Source: an uncultured Lachnospiraceae bacterium
Lineage (GTDB): Bacteria; Bacillota; Clostridia; Lachnospirales; Lachnospiraceae
DNA length: 64,000 bases
Direction: 5' to 3'
NCBI GenBank assembly: GCA_910587095.1
Contig: CAJUMJ010000029.1
Span: forward strand, 1-64,000
Position 1 is the first letter of the stretch. Each line of letters opens with the position of its first letter. The position numbers were made by a program, and so were the translations under genes. Below are positions 15,078-24,641 of this stretch, one piece after another. Below the pieces are notes generated by a model. It was not told the DNA's origin. It was given only the letters and a program-made list of their open reading frames with translations, and ran no database searches.

Positions 15078-17885
15078 TCATTCCCCAAGCCACTGCGACA
15101 ATACCTGCGCTATAGCATCTACCTCCAGCGGTTTCGCAATGTGCTCATTCATCCCCGCATCTTTCGCGGCCTGCACATCCTCCGCAAAAGCGTTTGCGGT
15201 CATGGTTACAATCGGAATGCGGGCCGCATCCGGCCTGTTCAGGCTGCGTATGGCTCTCGCCGCCTCATACCCGTTCATCACCGGCATCATGATGTCCATA
15301 AAGATAATCTGAAAGGTTTCCGGCTCCTCCCGTTCAAAAATTTCCACCGCTTCCTGACCATTGTTCGCAATGATGACATTCAGGCCGAAATCCTCTAAAA
15401 TAAACTGCGCGATCTCCTGATTCAGTTCGTTGTCCTCCACAAGAAGCGCCCGCTTGCCGGCAATCTGTATCTGTTCCGATTTCGCGTTGCCCTCTTCCTC
15501 CTCCGTCTGCACGTCAATTTCCAAAGGCAGCACCACCGTGAACACGCTGCCTTTTCCCGGCTCGCTCTCGATTTCGATGGTTCCTCCCATATTGTCAATC
15601 AGCTTCTTTGTGATTGTCATACCGAGCCCCGTTCCCTGATAGGTGGTTCTCGCGCTCATTCCGCTTAATTCCTGCGTAAACGGCTCAAAAATATGTTCTA
15701 TATATTCCTTGCTCATTCCAATGCCGGTGTCAGAAACGGTAAAACATATCCGCGCCACGCCGTTTTCTGCCGAAAGTTCATGACAGCTCATATGTACACT
15801 GCCCTCCGGCCGGTTATATTTGATGGCGTTACCGGCTATATTAATCAAAATCTGCTTAATATGCAGAGGACTTCCTATAAAGCTCGTATGCGAAAGCCGC
15901 CCCTCCTCAGTCGAAGTCGTCAGCTTTATCTTTTTGGATGAAGCCTGCCCACTCACAATTGTGGCACAGTTGCTGAAAAGCTGCGGCAGGGAAAACGACT
16001 CCTTTTTCAGCTCCACGTTCCCGCTTTCCAGCTTGTTGATATCCAGCACGTCGTTGATCAGCGACAGCAGATGTTCCGCTGACGTTTTAATTTTCTGTCT
16101 GCAATCCTGCTGCTTTTCCGGATCGTCGGGATTCTTCTCCGCAATATTCAACATCCCCATAATTCCGTTAATCGGTGTTCGTATATCGTGTGACATATGT
16201 GACAAAAATTCTGTCTTGGCCAAATTGGCTTTTTCGGCTTCTTTGATGGCAGTCTGCAGTTCTCCGTTCTTCTGCGCCAGGATCCGGTAAGCTTTCCTCC
16301 TCGTGTGGGACACCACAAGGGCGAATACCGCAAATAGAATCAACACCGTACCGGCAATCATGATCACGTCCTTATTCATATAGAGATAATCTGTCAGATT
16401 ATAATCTGTGTAAGGTATATTCATGTACTGGTTGATGATATCTTCCTTCTCAGCCTCGGAAATCAGCCTCAGAGATTTGTTGATCACATCGAAAAGAATC
16501 GGATCTACATCTTTTGCCGCCGCCAATGTGCTTCCCGACTGATATCGGTAATTATCCCACTCAAACAAATCCGAAAAACGCTCGTTTTTAGACATATAGT
16601 TGTATTCGATGGTATTGAGTACGGTGATATCAGCATCTCCCCGTCTCACGATTTCCAAACACTCCTTGGCGGTGTCACAATAAATAACCGTCCCGCTCGC
16701 GCCGTTTTGCTTCATGCTCTCTGCCCAATAGGCACGTCCGTTTGTAAGCACCAAAGACGTTCCCTGATTCATGCGCACATAGTCTCTCTTCGACACAATA
16801 ATGGCATTGTAGTCCATGAAAGGACCTGTCAGGCGAATATTTTCGTCCCGCGCAAGCTGCATATTATTCGCGCCCACATAAAAGTCGATCTCTCCCGCCG
16901 CCAAAAGCTCTTTCCAGTAATCACTTCTGTCCAACGGGCAAAGTTCCATGGTAATCCCGCTTCTTGCGGCAATCGTTCTCAGAATTCGGATATAAATACC
17001 GTCATACTCTCCCTGTTCATTGATATAGGAGAGCGGCTTCGTACCCTGATAAAAGCCGATTTTAACCGGCACGCCTCTGTCAATATACTGCTGCTCTTCC
17101 GCAGCAAAGTTCTCCCATCTGTTTTCGTAATAAGCGCTGATCAGCTCCTGCTCCAGCGTCGGATTATCCATATAGAGTTCTTCAATGCCTATGTTCAGTT
17201 CGGAGACAAGCTGTTCATTGCCTTTCCAGGTAATATAATAGTAAGGCGCATAAGCAAATTTTCCCACAAGGCACTGCCCCTCCTCTACCTCAGTCAACGT
17301 ATGCGCCGCCACTCCGATCTCACCGCTTTTAAGCGCTGTCTGAAGCTCCTGCGTCGTTTTGTACTCTTTAAGCTGCGGCTGGGAAATGCCGTTTCGGTCA
17401 AGATATTCCAAAAATTCATCCTTGCGGACATAGCTTTCCACAACACCGAAAGTCATATCCCGCATGCCGTCAAAATCCTCGAAATCCATGTGGGTGTCCT
17501 TCTCCACGAAAAGACAACCGTAAGTATATCCGCTAGAGAGCGACGCATATTCAAAAACCTCCGCCCGCTCCTCGGAATACTGCGCCGATCCTACCAGATC
17601 CACCTCTTTCGCATCCAGTTTTTCAAGTGCGTCATTCCAACTGTCGCACATCACATATGTTATATCCCACCCGGTATAAACGCGAAGCGCTTCCAGATAT
17701 GCCACATCCATGCCGCCGTAGCCGCTTGTTTCCGAATAGACATGAAATCCGTTCATCGGAAAGAAAGCCACCCGAACCTTCCGGGGGCTTGCAAAAACCG
17801 GCATGCATAAACATATGGAGCACAGAAAGACCAGAATAATCAACAAAAAATTATGTATGAACCGATTCCCGCTTTTCTTTTTCAT
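15078..17885 (-). CDS. Hybrid sensor histidine kinase with two SBP_bac_3 sensor domains (BvgS-like)
   Basis: A 935-residue membrane-bound hybrid kinase. A signal/anchor helix (about 11-31) leads to two tandem periplasmic amino-acid-binding-type domains (about 36-265 and 270-495), a second membrane helix (IMIAGTVLILFAVFALVV), HisKA with the phospho-accepting His in SHMSHDIRTPINGIMGM, a HATPase_c domain (N box NIAGNAIKYN, DTGIGM, GTGLGM), and a C-terminal receiver with the Asp in IIFMDIMMPVMNG. It would sense a small extracellular solute and pass phosphate within one protein; no separate regulator or HPt gene is adjacent. It ends 14 bases from the AraC fragment and looks intact. Confidence 0.93.
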   Translation of the reverse strand: MKKKSGNRFIHNFLLIILVFLCSICLCMPVFASPRKVRVAFFPMNGFHVYSETSGYGGMDVAYLEALRVYTGWDITYVMCDSWNDALEKLDAKEVDLVGSAQYSEERAEVFEYASLSSGYTYGCLFVEKDTHMDFEDFDGMRDMTFGVVESYVRKDEFLEYLDRNGISQPQLKEYKTTQELQTALKSGEIGVAAHTLTEVEEGQCLVGKFAYAPYYYITWKGNEQLVSELNIGIEELYMDNPTLEQELISAYYENRWENFAAEEQQYIDRGVPVKIGFYQGTKPLSYINEQGEYDGIYIRILRTIAARSGITMELCPLDRSDYWKELLAAGEIDFYVGANNMQLARDENIRLTGPFMDYNAIIVSKRDYVRMNQGTSLVLTNGRAYWAESMKQNGASGTVIYCDTAKECLEIVRRGDADITVLNTIEYNYMSKNERFSDLFEWDNYRYQSGSTLAAAKDVDPILFDVINKSLRLISEAEKEDIINQYMNIPYTDYNLTDYLYMNKDVIMIAGTVLILFAVFALVVSHTRRKAYRILAQKNGELQTAIKEAEKANLAKTEFLSHMSHDIRTPINGIMGMLNIAEKNPDDPEKQQDCRQKIKTSAEHLLSLINDVLDINKLESGNVELKKESFSLPQLFSNCATIVSGQASSKKIKLTTSTEEGRLSHTSFIGSPLHIKQILINIAGNAIKYNRPEGSVHMSCHELSAENGVARICFTVSDTGIGMSKEYIEHIFEPFTQELSGMSARTTYQGTGLGMTITKKLIDNMGGTIEIESEPGKGSVFTVVLPLEIDVQTEEEEGNAKSEQIQIAGKRALLVEDNELNQEIAQFILEDFGLNVIIANNGQEAVEIFEREEPETFQIIFMDIMMPVMNGYEAARAIRSLNRPDAARIPIVTMTANAFAEDVQAAKDAGMNEHIAKPLEVDAIAQVLSQWLGE

Positions 17886-17980
17886 GATCCCTGTTTCAAC
17901 TCCCGCAATTTCCCGATTTCAATAGGCTTTGATATTTCCTGTCCGCCTTTCAGACAAAGATTAACTTATCCCTTCGTACC

Positions 17981-18493
17981 TTATGTATCAAGCGGCTCCC
18001 TGCAAAAATAACAGCTAAACCTTTCCCTCGTCGCCATGGGAATCAGGTTTTGGGCTCTGCAGTAACCGCAGGAAACGCATTTACAACCGTTCGGCACGCT
18101 GTCCCCCTCGTAAAGCCGTCCCGCAGGACGAAGTCCGCCGGAACTTTCATAGAGCCGTCTTGCCTCCTCGCGTTTCTCCATTTCATGTTCTATGGCGTCC
18201 TGTCTCGCTTTTTCCTCCAGATAGGCAAGCGTAGATTCCGACTCGTTTCTATTCTGGCACTCCGCCGGCGGCTTCCTCTGCGCCTTCGCCTGCGGCATCT
18301 GCTTTGCACGCGCCGGCTGCACGACAGGTTTGGCCTGCATTGATCTCTGCCCCTGAAATGTCTGTACCGGCCCCCGCTGATTCGAAGTCTGTCCTCTTTG
18401 GTTATTCTCAGGCAGGTTCCCCATCCGCTGTTTATAGATACCGTAACTGCATATCACTACTATGATCCATATGATTCCAAATATTCCAGACAT
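17981..18493 (-). CDS. Membrane-anchored protein with C-terminal zinc ribbon
   Basis: A 170-residue protein of unknown function. It has one N-terminal membrane helix (residues 4-20), then a long Gln/Pro/Arg-rich linker (about 25-85), a charged helix (about 87-115, EEKARQDAIEHEMEKREEAR), and a C-terminal zinc-ribbon-like set of cysteines CxCxxCxxC (GCKCVSCGYC) and CYFC. The cysteine pairs look suited to bind one zinc. It is a single gene, with no operon partner. Confidence 0.75.
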   Translation of the reverse strand: MSGIFGIIWIIVVICSYGIYKQRMGNLPENNQRGQTSNQRGPVQTFQGQRSMQAKPVVQPARAKQMPQAKAQRKPPAECQNRNESESTLAYLEEKARQDAIEHEMEKREEARRLYESSGGLRPAGRLYEGDSVPNGCKCVSCGYCRAQNLIPMATRERFSCYFCREPLDT

Positions 18494-18611
18494 TATAACC
18501 CGCCCCTTTCTCTCTGTATTGCCATCTTTATCATATCACACCTTCCCATAACATGGCAAAAGATAAGTTCCCAAATTCTTTCAAAAAAACACCATACCGG
18601 ATACTTTGTGC

Positions 18612-18617
18612 TATAAT
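18612..18617 (+). promoter_or_regulatory. -10 box of the MATE exporter gene
   Basis: TATAAT with an extended TGTGC in front (18607-18617). No good -35 box is seen 17 bases upstream, as is allowed for extended -10 promoters. Confidence 0.5.
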
Positions 18618-18685
18618 AGGAATAATGTCGGCACGATTCATTTTAGAGCACTATCAAAACAGAAACTCATCACAATGGAGGAAAC

Positions 18686-20047
18686 ATGAACACAAAAAAA
18701 TCCACCGCAAAAACAACCCTGCTGACCGAGGGCTGCATCTGGAAGCAGCTCATCGCCTTCGCGTTCCCGCTCTTTTTAGGCAACCTCTTTCAGCAGTTAT
18801 ACAATACTGCCGACTCCCTCATTGTGGGAAATTTCCTCGGCAGCAATGCGCTCGCCGCCGTCAGCTCCTCCGGAAACCTTATTTTTCTGATGGTCGGGTT
18901 TTTTCAGGGAATCGCCATGGGCGCGGGCGTTGTCATCGCCCGCTATTACGGCGCGCAGAAAACAGAAGAAGTGCAGAAAGCCGTCCACACGACGGTTGCT
19001 TTCGGACTGGTTGCGGGTATCTTTTTAACCGTTGCGGGTACCCTGCTGACTTCCCGCATCCTCATATGGATGGGAACGCCTGCCGATGTGCTGCCGGAAT
19101 CCACGGTCTATTTCCGCATCTACTTCCTCGGCTCCCTGTCCTTTGTCATGTACAATGTCTTCGTAGGCATTTTGCAGTCCATCGGGGACAGCCGTCACCC
19201 GCTCATTTATCTGATTGTGTCCTCCGCCATCAACATTGTGCTGGACTTACTGTTTATCGCCGTGCTTGGTTTCGGCGTCGGCGCTGCCGCCCTCGCCACG
19301 ATTCTTTCCCAGTTTATCAGCGCGTTTTTATGTCTCTGGCGGCTGACCCGCAAAAGCCCGGAGGACTACCGCGTATCCTTACGGTGCGTCCGTTTTGATC
19401 TTCCCATACTCCGGGAAGTGATCTCCAACGGTCTGCCCGCCGGGTTTCAAAATTCCATCATCGCCTTCGCCAATGTGGTCGTACAGTCCAACATCAACAA
19501 ATTCGGCAAGATGGCTGTGGCCGGCAGCGGCGCATACTCCAAGATCGAGGGCTTCGGCTTCCTGCCCATCACCTGTTTCGCCATGGCGCTGACCACCTTT
19601 ATCAGTCAGAATCTCGGTGCGAGACAGTATGAGCGCGCCAAAAAGGGGGCGCGCTTCGGCATCCTCTGTTCCATCGTCACTGCGGAGCTTGTGGGCGTCA
19701 TGATCTACATAGCCATACCGTCCCTGATCGCCGCATTCAACCGCACGCCGGAGGTGATCGCATACGGAACGACCCACGCGAGAACAGTCACGCTCTTCTA
19801 TTTCCTGCTCTCCTTCTCCCACTGCATTGCCGGCATCCTGCGGGGTGCGGGAAAAGCCGCCGTGCCCATGCTCACCATGCTCTGTTTCTGGTGCATCGTC
19901 CGGGTGAGTTATATCACAATCATCCTGCACTTTATCCCAAAGATCCAGATGATTTTCTGGGCGTATCCGCTGACGTGGAGTTTGAGCTCCATCGTTTTTC
20001 TGCTCTATTTTCTGAAGGCGGACTGGGTGCACGGGTTTGAGAAATAA
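18686..20047 (+). CDS. MATE family multidrug/cation exporter
   Basis: A 453-residue membrane transporter of the MATE family, which exports drugs or toxic organics in exchange for Na+ or H+. Twelve predicted helices form two MatE repeats (about 15-225 and 235-440). Family features are FPLFLGNLFQQLYNTADSLIVGNFLG at the N-terminus and a second-half copy (AFANVVVQSNINKFG). The start has GGAGG 7 bases upstream. Length is typical. It is transcribed alone. Confidence 0.94.
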   Translation: MNTKKSTAKTTLLTEGCIWKQLIAFAFPLFLGNLFQQLYNTADSLIVGNFLGSNALAAVSSSGNLIFLMVGFFQGIAMGAGVVIARYYGAQKTEEVQKAVHTTVAFGLVAGIFLTVAGTLLTSRILIWMGTPADVLPESTVYFRIYFLGSLSFVMYNVFVGILQSIGDSRHPLIYLIVSSAINIVLDLLFIAVLGFGVGAAALATILSQFISAFLCLWRLTRKSPEDYRVSLRCVRFDLPILREVISNGLPAGFQNSIIAFANVVVQSNINKFGKMAVAGSGAYSKIEGFGFLPITCFAMALTTFISQNLGARQYERAKKGARFGILCSIVTAELVGVMIYIAIPSLIAAFNRTPEVIAYGTTHARTVTLFYFLLSFSHCIAGILRGAGKAAVPMLTMLCFWCIVRVSYITIILHFIPKIQMIFWAYPLTWSLSSIVFLLYFLKADWVHGFEK

Positions 20048-20106
20048 AATACAGCTGCCAAATATCTACAGACAGTTGCTCGGTTCGTTGCTTACGAAAA
20101 TGAAGT

Positions 20107-21942
20107 CTACTCATCTCTCCCCGCCAACATCTTCATCGGCTCCTTCTTTAGGTTTACATAAATCCGAACCGCCGCGATCACGGTTCCCGCAGCCACAATC
20201 GCAAGGGCACACTCTACAGCCGCCTTCAACGGTTCTTCCGGCTCATAAGTCTCCTCCACCTCTCCTGCATCCGTCCCCATGCTGTTGCCGAAGGTTTTAT
20301 CGTAATAATTTTCTTTCCCGATCTTCCCGCCAATCTCTCCCGACAGGTAAGAGCCCGCCAGAGAACCGCACGCGCTCCCCACCAGAATCAGCAGGAAAAT
20401 ACCAGAAAACAGGGAGACAAAGCTGTGCATTTTCCGAAAACCGAGACACCGTTCCACAGCCGTCCGCTCCTTCTGTTTCAGGATAAACAGCCACGAAAAA
20501 TAGCCGAGCACCATAAACACCATGGAAACGCCAATCACAAGCAGCAGTCTGGCGATATACTTCATGTTGTTGATATTTGCCTCCAGTTCTGAGTAGCCTC
20601 CGTCGTAAAACGTGATCTCCACATTGGGAATCTGCAGTCTGCTCCACTTCTCCATATACTCGTCTATGGTGCCGTTTGCGATGCAAAAAGACGTGTTGCT
20701 TCCCATCATGGGACCGCTCTCGAGAATGTTGTCCGCATCGCTGTTCTTCACGGAACGGCTGGGAATGATGATCTCGTTATAGGCAAGCCCGTACTCGTCC
20801 CGCAGCCCTGCCTGCCCGCCGTACATTCCCACGATTTTATAATCCCCCTCCTCAAAAATCGGATAAACCTCTCCCCTGGCATTGATCAGCGTAAATGCCG
20901 CCGCCGTGTTAACCGCAAACGCCCGACCCGCCGTCCGCCCATAATTTGCATACTGCAGCGCAAGGGGCAGCTCATCCCCGAGCGCAAGCCCCTCCCTCTG
21001 GGCAAACGTCTCCGACACAAGGCAGAGCCGGTCCCCGCGGGCATATTCTTCCTCCGTAAACTCCCTGCCCTGACTGATGAAGGCATTGCCATTGTAAAAA
21101 GCCATCATCAGATAAATATCATTCGTTCCCGTCACAGGAAACGTATGCCGCAGGTTATCCCATGTATCGACAATATTTAACCAACGTCTGCCTATAGGCG
21201 AATCGTAAAATCCCTCCGTCACCTCATCACAGAAATGATCGTCGTCCACCTCATCCGGCGCCTTATTCCCCTCCGCATCCACCTGTGTGGAACCAAGCAC
21301 TGGATAGGGGATGTATTCCGACGGCGTATCTCCCTCAAATTCTTTCTGGTCCTCATGCCCCGGGCTGTAGGTAAGCGACATCACATAGGTCTTGTCCGCA
21401 TACAGTTTCTCCGGATCCGGATTATAGTGATCACAGAAAGAAATGACATGTCCCTCCCTGATTCCCCCCTGTCCGCCAAGAACCCGGGATACCTGAAAAG
21501 CAATCGGATGATCGGGCACCGCGTCCTCCACCGGCGATCCCTCCACGATCTCGCTAAGACACATGCCCATATCGTACATTTCATATTCCGGCATGTAAGA
21601 ACCATAGAAGCATCTCCGCTCCGGCCCGGACAGATAATCCGCACCCTCAAAATCCAGCACGGACAAAGGCACATAGGAATCATAGACAGCGGTGTTAAAG
21701 ATGTGATAGTTTTTGTCCTCCGCATCCCATATCATCCGTTCCTTTACCTGATCTGCCTTCTGTTCCACCGTGCCGATGGTCATAAAGGAATCCTCATAGG
21801 CTTCCATCTTTGCACGATTCATAAGCAGAAATCCCCTGCCGATGCTGCAAAGCCCCGAAGCAAAAATAAGCAGCAGCAAAAACAGGACGGCTCTCCCCTT
21901 CATCCGAAATAGCTGACGCATACTATTCTTAAAAAGCAGCAT
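20107..21942 (-). CDS. ABC transporter permease, FtsX/MacB type
   Basis: A 611-residue permease with one N-terminal membrane helix (about 14-36), a large outside domain (about 37-460), and three C-terminal helices (about 470-495, 520-545, 575-597) in the FtsX arrangement. It is the third gene of an operon behind an XRE-fused permease and an ATPase, spaced 25 bases from the ATPase stop. Together they should form a MacB-like complex that uses ATP to drive export or outside work such as peptide resistance. The substrate is unknown. Confidence 0.88.
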   Translation of the reverse strand: MLLFKNSMRQLFRMKGRAVLFLLLLIFASGLCSIGRGFLLMNRAKMEAYEDSFMTIGTVEQKADQVKERMIWDAEDKNYHIFNTAVYDSYVPLSVLDFEGADYLSGPERRCFYGSYMPEYEMYDMGMCLSEIVEGSPVEDAVPDHPIAFQVSRVLGGQGGIREGHVISFCDHYNPDPEKLYADKTYVMSLTYSPGHEDQKEFEGDTPSEYIPYPVLGSTQVDAEGNKAPDEVDDDHFCDEVTEGFYDSPIGRRWLNIVDTWDNLRHTFPVTGTNDIYLMMAFYNGNAFISQGREFTEEEYARGDRLCLVSETFAQREGLALGDELPLALQYANYGRTAGRAFAVNTAAAFTLINARGEVYPIFEEGDYKIVGMYGGQAGLRDEYGLAYNEIIIPSRSVKNSDADNILESGPMMGSNTSFCIANGTIDEYMEKWSRLQIPNVEITFYDGGYSELEANINNMKYIARLLLVIGVSMVFMVLGYFSWLFILKQKERTAVERCLGFRKMHSFVSLFSGIFLLILVGSACGSLAGSYLSGEIGGKIGKENYYDKTFGNSMGTDAGEVEETYEPEEPLKAAVECALAIVAAGTVIAAVRIYVNLKKEPMKMLAGRDE

Positions 21943-21967
21943 ACCAAACTCCTTCCTTTACGCGTTA

Positions 21968-22639
21968 TCAACGCACCTGCTCCATCCTTCCGTCCTTCAT
22001 GCAAAAGACATGATCTGTCTCGTCCGCCACCCGTTGGTTGTGGGTGATGACGATCACCGTATAGCCGTCCTCATGCGCCAGTTCTTTTAAGAGCGCCACC
22101 ACATTCTCCTCATTTCCCGAATCCAGATTCCCCGTCGGCTCGTCCGCAAGAATGATCTCCCCGCCCGCAGCCACCGCCCGCGCAATCGCCACCCGCTGCT
22201 GTTCCCCGCCGCTCATCATCTTCGGGAACTGCCTGTATATTCTGGATTCCAGACCGACCCGCTGCAAAAGCCGTTTGGCCTGTCTGACCGCCTCTTTTTT
22301 GTGCATCTTCTTACATTCCAGAGGCAGCATCACGTTCTCCTGCGCCGTCAGAAGCGGAAACAGGTGAAACGCCTGATACACCACCGCCGCCCGGTTCAGC
22401 CGGTAAGCGTCCCTGTCCATGTCGCAGAGCGGTTCCCCCTCCACATAGATCGTTCCCTCGCTGGGCTGGTCGAGTCCGGCGAGAAGAGACAGGAAGGTGC
22501 TCTTGCCGCTCCCTGATTCCCCGACAATCGCATAAAACTTTCCCTTTTCAAAGACACAGCTAACATCCTTCACCGCATCCACCTTCTGGTATTTGCTCTG
22601 ATAGCTGTAAGACACATGTTCCGCACGCAATATTTCCAT
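21968..22639 (-). CDS. ABC transporter ATP-binding protein (MacB/LolD type)
   Basis: A 223-residue ATPase with Walker A GESGSGKST, Q-loop YQAFHLFP, signature MSGGEQQRVAIARA, Walker B IILADEPTGNLD and switch His (VITHN). The frame is open to 22867 but the extension is not protein-like; the ATG at 22639 has GAGGAGGAAG upstream and lies 17 bases after the XRE-permease stop. It powers the two FtsX-type permeases encoded on either side. Confidence 0.95.
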   Translation of the reverse strand: MEILRAEHVSYSYQSKYQKVDAVKDVSCVFEKGKFYAIVGESGSGKSTFLSLLAGLDQPSEGTIYVEGEPLCDMDRDAYRLNRAAVVYQAFHLFPLLTAQENVMLPLECKKMHKKEAVRQAKRLLQRVGLESRIYRQFPKMMSGGEQQRVAIARAVAAGGEIILADEPTGNLDSGNEENVVALLKELAHEDGYTVIVITHNQRVADETDHVFCMKDGRMEQVR

Positions 22640-22656
22640 ACCACACTTCCTCCTCA

Positions 22657-24405
22657 CTACGCTACAAACAACGCTTCCATCACGCTCACCTTTAAAAGCT
22701 TCCACAACGCCAGACTGTTTCCCGCCAGGTAGCAGACTCCCACCAGTCCGCCCGCGAGCGCGGAATTTCCCCCGTAATTGCCCTGAATCAGCACCGAGAG
22801 CACGCTTCCCGCCACAACGCCCGTGATGACCAGAGTAAGCTGATCCACGAAAAAGACCCGGAAACACTTGCGCCTGTTCAGTCCGATGGAGCGAAGCAGC
22901 GCCATCTCGTTTTTCCTGCTCTGCAAAAGCAGGAGCGTGACCAGATATCCCACCCCCACAATCAGCAGGAGCAAAAAGGGGAAAAACGCGCGCACCGTGT
23001 CGATCACCTGCCGCAGATGCTCCGCCGTTCTGATAAAAGCCGCGTCATTCACATTTAAAGCCACACCGTTTAAAGAGTTGTCCGGGACAGTGGGTGACAC
23101 GCTTCTAAATCCCAGTTCTTTCATCTCCTGCTTAAACGCATTCATACACAGGGCGTCCGACAGCACAAAGGAAGCCGAACTTGCAAAAAAGGGAATCTCC
23201 TCCTCGGCATAACTCTTTCTGACCGCATGAAAGGGGACAATCACATCCGGCGGCACCACGAACCGTTCGTCCCACTTCCCCGTCATATCCACATATCCTG
23301 CAATCTCACACTCAACCGTCTGTAAAGGATTCGCAAAAAGCTCTGGAGAACTCTCATCTTCCCGGTAGTAATACCACTCACAAAGTGCCACCTTATCCCC
23401 CAGCTTCCATCCCCTTCTGTCAAAAAGCTTCTTGGAGACGATACACTTCGCCTCTGTGCCCTGCAAAAAGGAGGCGTCCTCCCCCGTGTTCCACACCACG
23501 TCGCTCTCTTTGATACAGCCCAGCGCCTCAACACAGTTTACCCCTTCCAGATATAAATTTAACGTATGCCACTGACCGGGGATCACCCTGTCAACGCCTG
23601 CTTTGAGCCGCACATCCATCTGTAATTTGTCCACATACGCAGAATCCAGAAGTCCCTGCACCAGTTTATCCCGGATAAATATGCCCGTCTGCCTGCTCCC
23701 GTCCGCCGTGGTGACATAGGCATTTACCGGGATCGCCTCAGGCAGCATGGCAAGCTGTTTCTCGTTGTTGGCAATATTGGCCAGATAGGTGTGGAGAAGG
23801 AACACCACCAGCATATCCATCAGGATCGTCAAAAGGCTTTTCACTTTATGACGCCCGATCTTCACCTCCCGTATGCTCTCGTTCTTCCAGAGAAGGTACA
23901 CCGCGCCCGCCCCGCATAAAATCACAAGAATGCCAGCCCAAATATAGAATAACACCGGGCTTTCGTACCACGCGCCGCCCGCCGCCCCAGGCAGCAGCCC
24001 GGGAAACTGCCCGTCCTTGTGTCCCGCCAGATAGCCCACGCCCACACAGATCAGATAGAGAACCCCACAGACACAGGCTCCCAAAAGCAGCCTGACCTTC
24101 CACATACGCCGCTTCCACTCATCTTCCTGCCTCGACCGGGAAATCGTGTCCGCCACAACCTGTTCCGCCTCTTTTCTGTCAATCTCGGGTTCTTCCATTC
24201 TTTCTCCCTGCATCAGTTCCAAAAGGCTCACGCCAAGGCATTCCGCAAGAGGTTCCAGTATTTTAATGTCGGGAAATCCCGCGCCGTTCTCCCACTTGGA
24301 AACCGCCTTGTCGGAGACATGGATCAGCTCCGCAAGCTGCTTCTGGGTCATTCCCTTTGCCTGTCTGGATTCCCGTATAAATCTGCCGAATTTGATATTG
24401 TCCAT
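22657..24405 (-). CDS. XRE DNA-binding domain fused to an FtsX-type ABC permease
   Basis: A 582-residue protein with an N-terminal Cro/CI helix-turn-helix (residues 1-60: MTQKQLAELIHVSDKAVSKW, then ENGAGFPD), a linker, membrane helices near 103-125, 150-172 and 187-207, an outside domain (about 210-480), and FtsX-type helices to the end (PFLLLLIVGVGYLVTLLLLQSR, LLRSIGLNRRK motif, VITGVVAGSVLSVL). It is the first gene of the ABC operon. One chain thus holds both a DNA-binding and a transport part, so it may repress its own operon from the membrane according to transporter state. No frame break or fused-gene junction is seen. Confidence 0.87.
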   Translation of the reverse strand: MDNIKFGRFIRESRQAKGMTQKQLAELIHVSDKAVSKWENGAGFPDIKILEPLAECLGVSLLELMQGERMEEPEIDRKEAEQVVADTISRSRQEDEWKRRMWKVRLLLGACVCGVLYLICVGVGYLAGHKDGQFPGLLPGAAGGAWYESPVLFYIWAGILVILCGAGAVYLLWKNESIREVKIGRHKVKSLLTILMDMLVVFLLHTYLANIANNEKQLAMLPEAIPVNAYVTTADGSRQTGIFIRDKLVQGLLDSAYVDKLQMDVRLKAGVDRVIPGQWHTLNLYLEGVNCVEALGCIKESDVVWNTGEDASFLQGTEAKCIVSKKLFDRRGWKLGDKVALCEWYYYREDESSPELFANPLQTVECEIAGYVDMTGKWDERFVVPPDVIVPFHAVRKSYAEEEIPFFASSASFVLSDALCMNAFKQEMKELGFRSVSPTVPDNSLNGVALNVNDAAFIRTAEHLRQVIDTVRAFFPFLLLLIVGVGYLVTLLLLQSRKNEMALLRSIGLNRRKCFRVFFVDQLTLVITGVVAGSVLSVLIQGNYGGNSALAGGLVGVCYLAGNSLALWKLLKVSVMEALFVA

Positions 24406-24518
24406 ATCCCGCTCCTGCTCTCATATCTTTCTGACGCCATTTTCTTTCCTGCCTGTCCGTTCCGCTGCCGTTTCGTCGGCTCCTCTTTTCCCGGCCCGTC
24501 CATACGATTTATGCCCAA

Positions 24519-24548
24519 ATTGTAGCACAGCCCAAAGAAAAAGGGCAA
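24519..24548 (-). promoter_or_regulatory. Possible promoter of the XRE-permease operon
   Basis: On the minus strand TTGCCC (24548-24543), 18-base spacer, TACAAT (24524-24519) with TGTGC just before the -10 box. The -35 box lies inside the terminator stem of the upstream malY operon. Confidence 0.4.
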
Positions 24549-24569
24549 TCTACGCAAAGTAGAATGCCC
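24543..24569 (-). terminator. Terminator of the der-plsY-gpsA-malY operon
   Basis: GGGCAATCTAC (24543-24553) pairs with 24559-24569 except for one central position, loop of 5, with TTTTTCTTT following on the minus strand. Confidence 0.8.
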
Positions 24570-24641
24570 GAAAGCGCTTAAATCCTATGCTTTTTCTTTC
24601 GATTCCGCTGTGTGGCAAACCCATAGCTTCCTCTTTTTCCG

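Noticed and set aside
16707..17810. A 367-codon plus-strand frame
   Set aside because: It is fully antisense to the hybrid histidine kinase sensor domains, has no ribosome site and no domain-like pattern.
18553..19398. A 281-codon frame overlapping the MATE exporter
   Set aside because: Same strand in another frame, rich in Arg and His, while the MATE frame has all family features.
22640..22867. N-terminal extension of the ABC ATPase
   Set aside because: The extra 76 codons are Gly/Arg-rich and overlap the end of the XRE-permease gene; the ATG at 22639 has a strong ribosome site.
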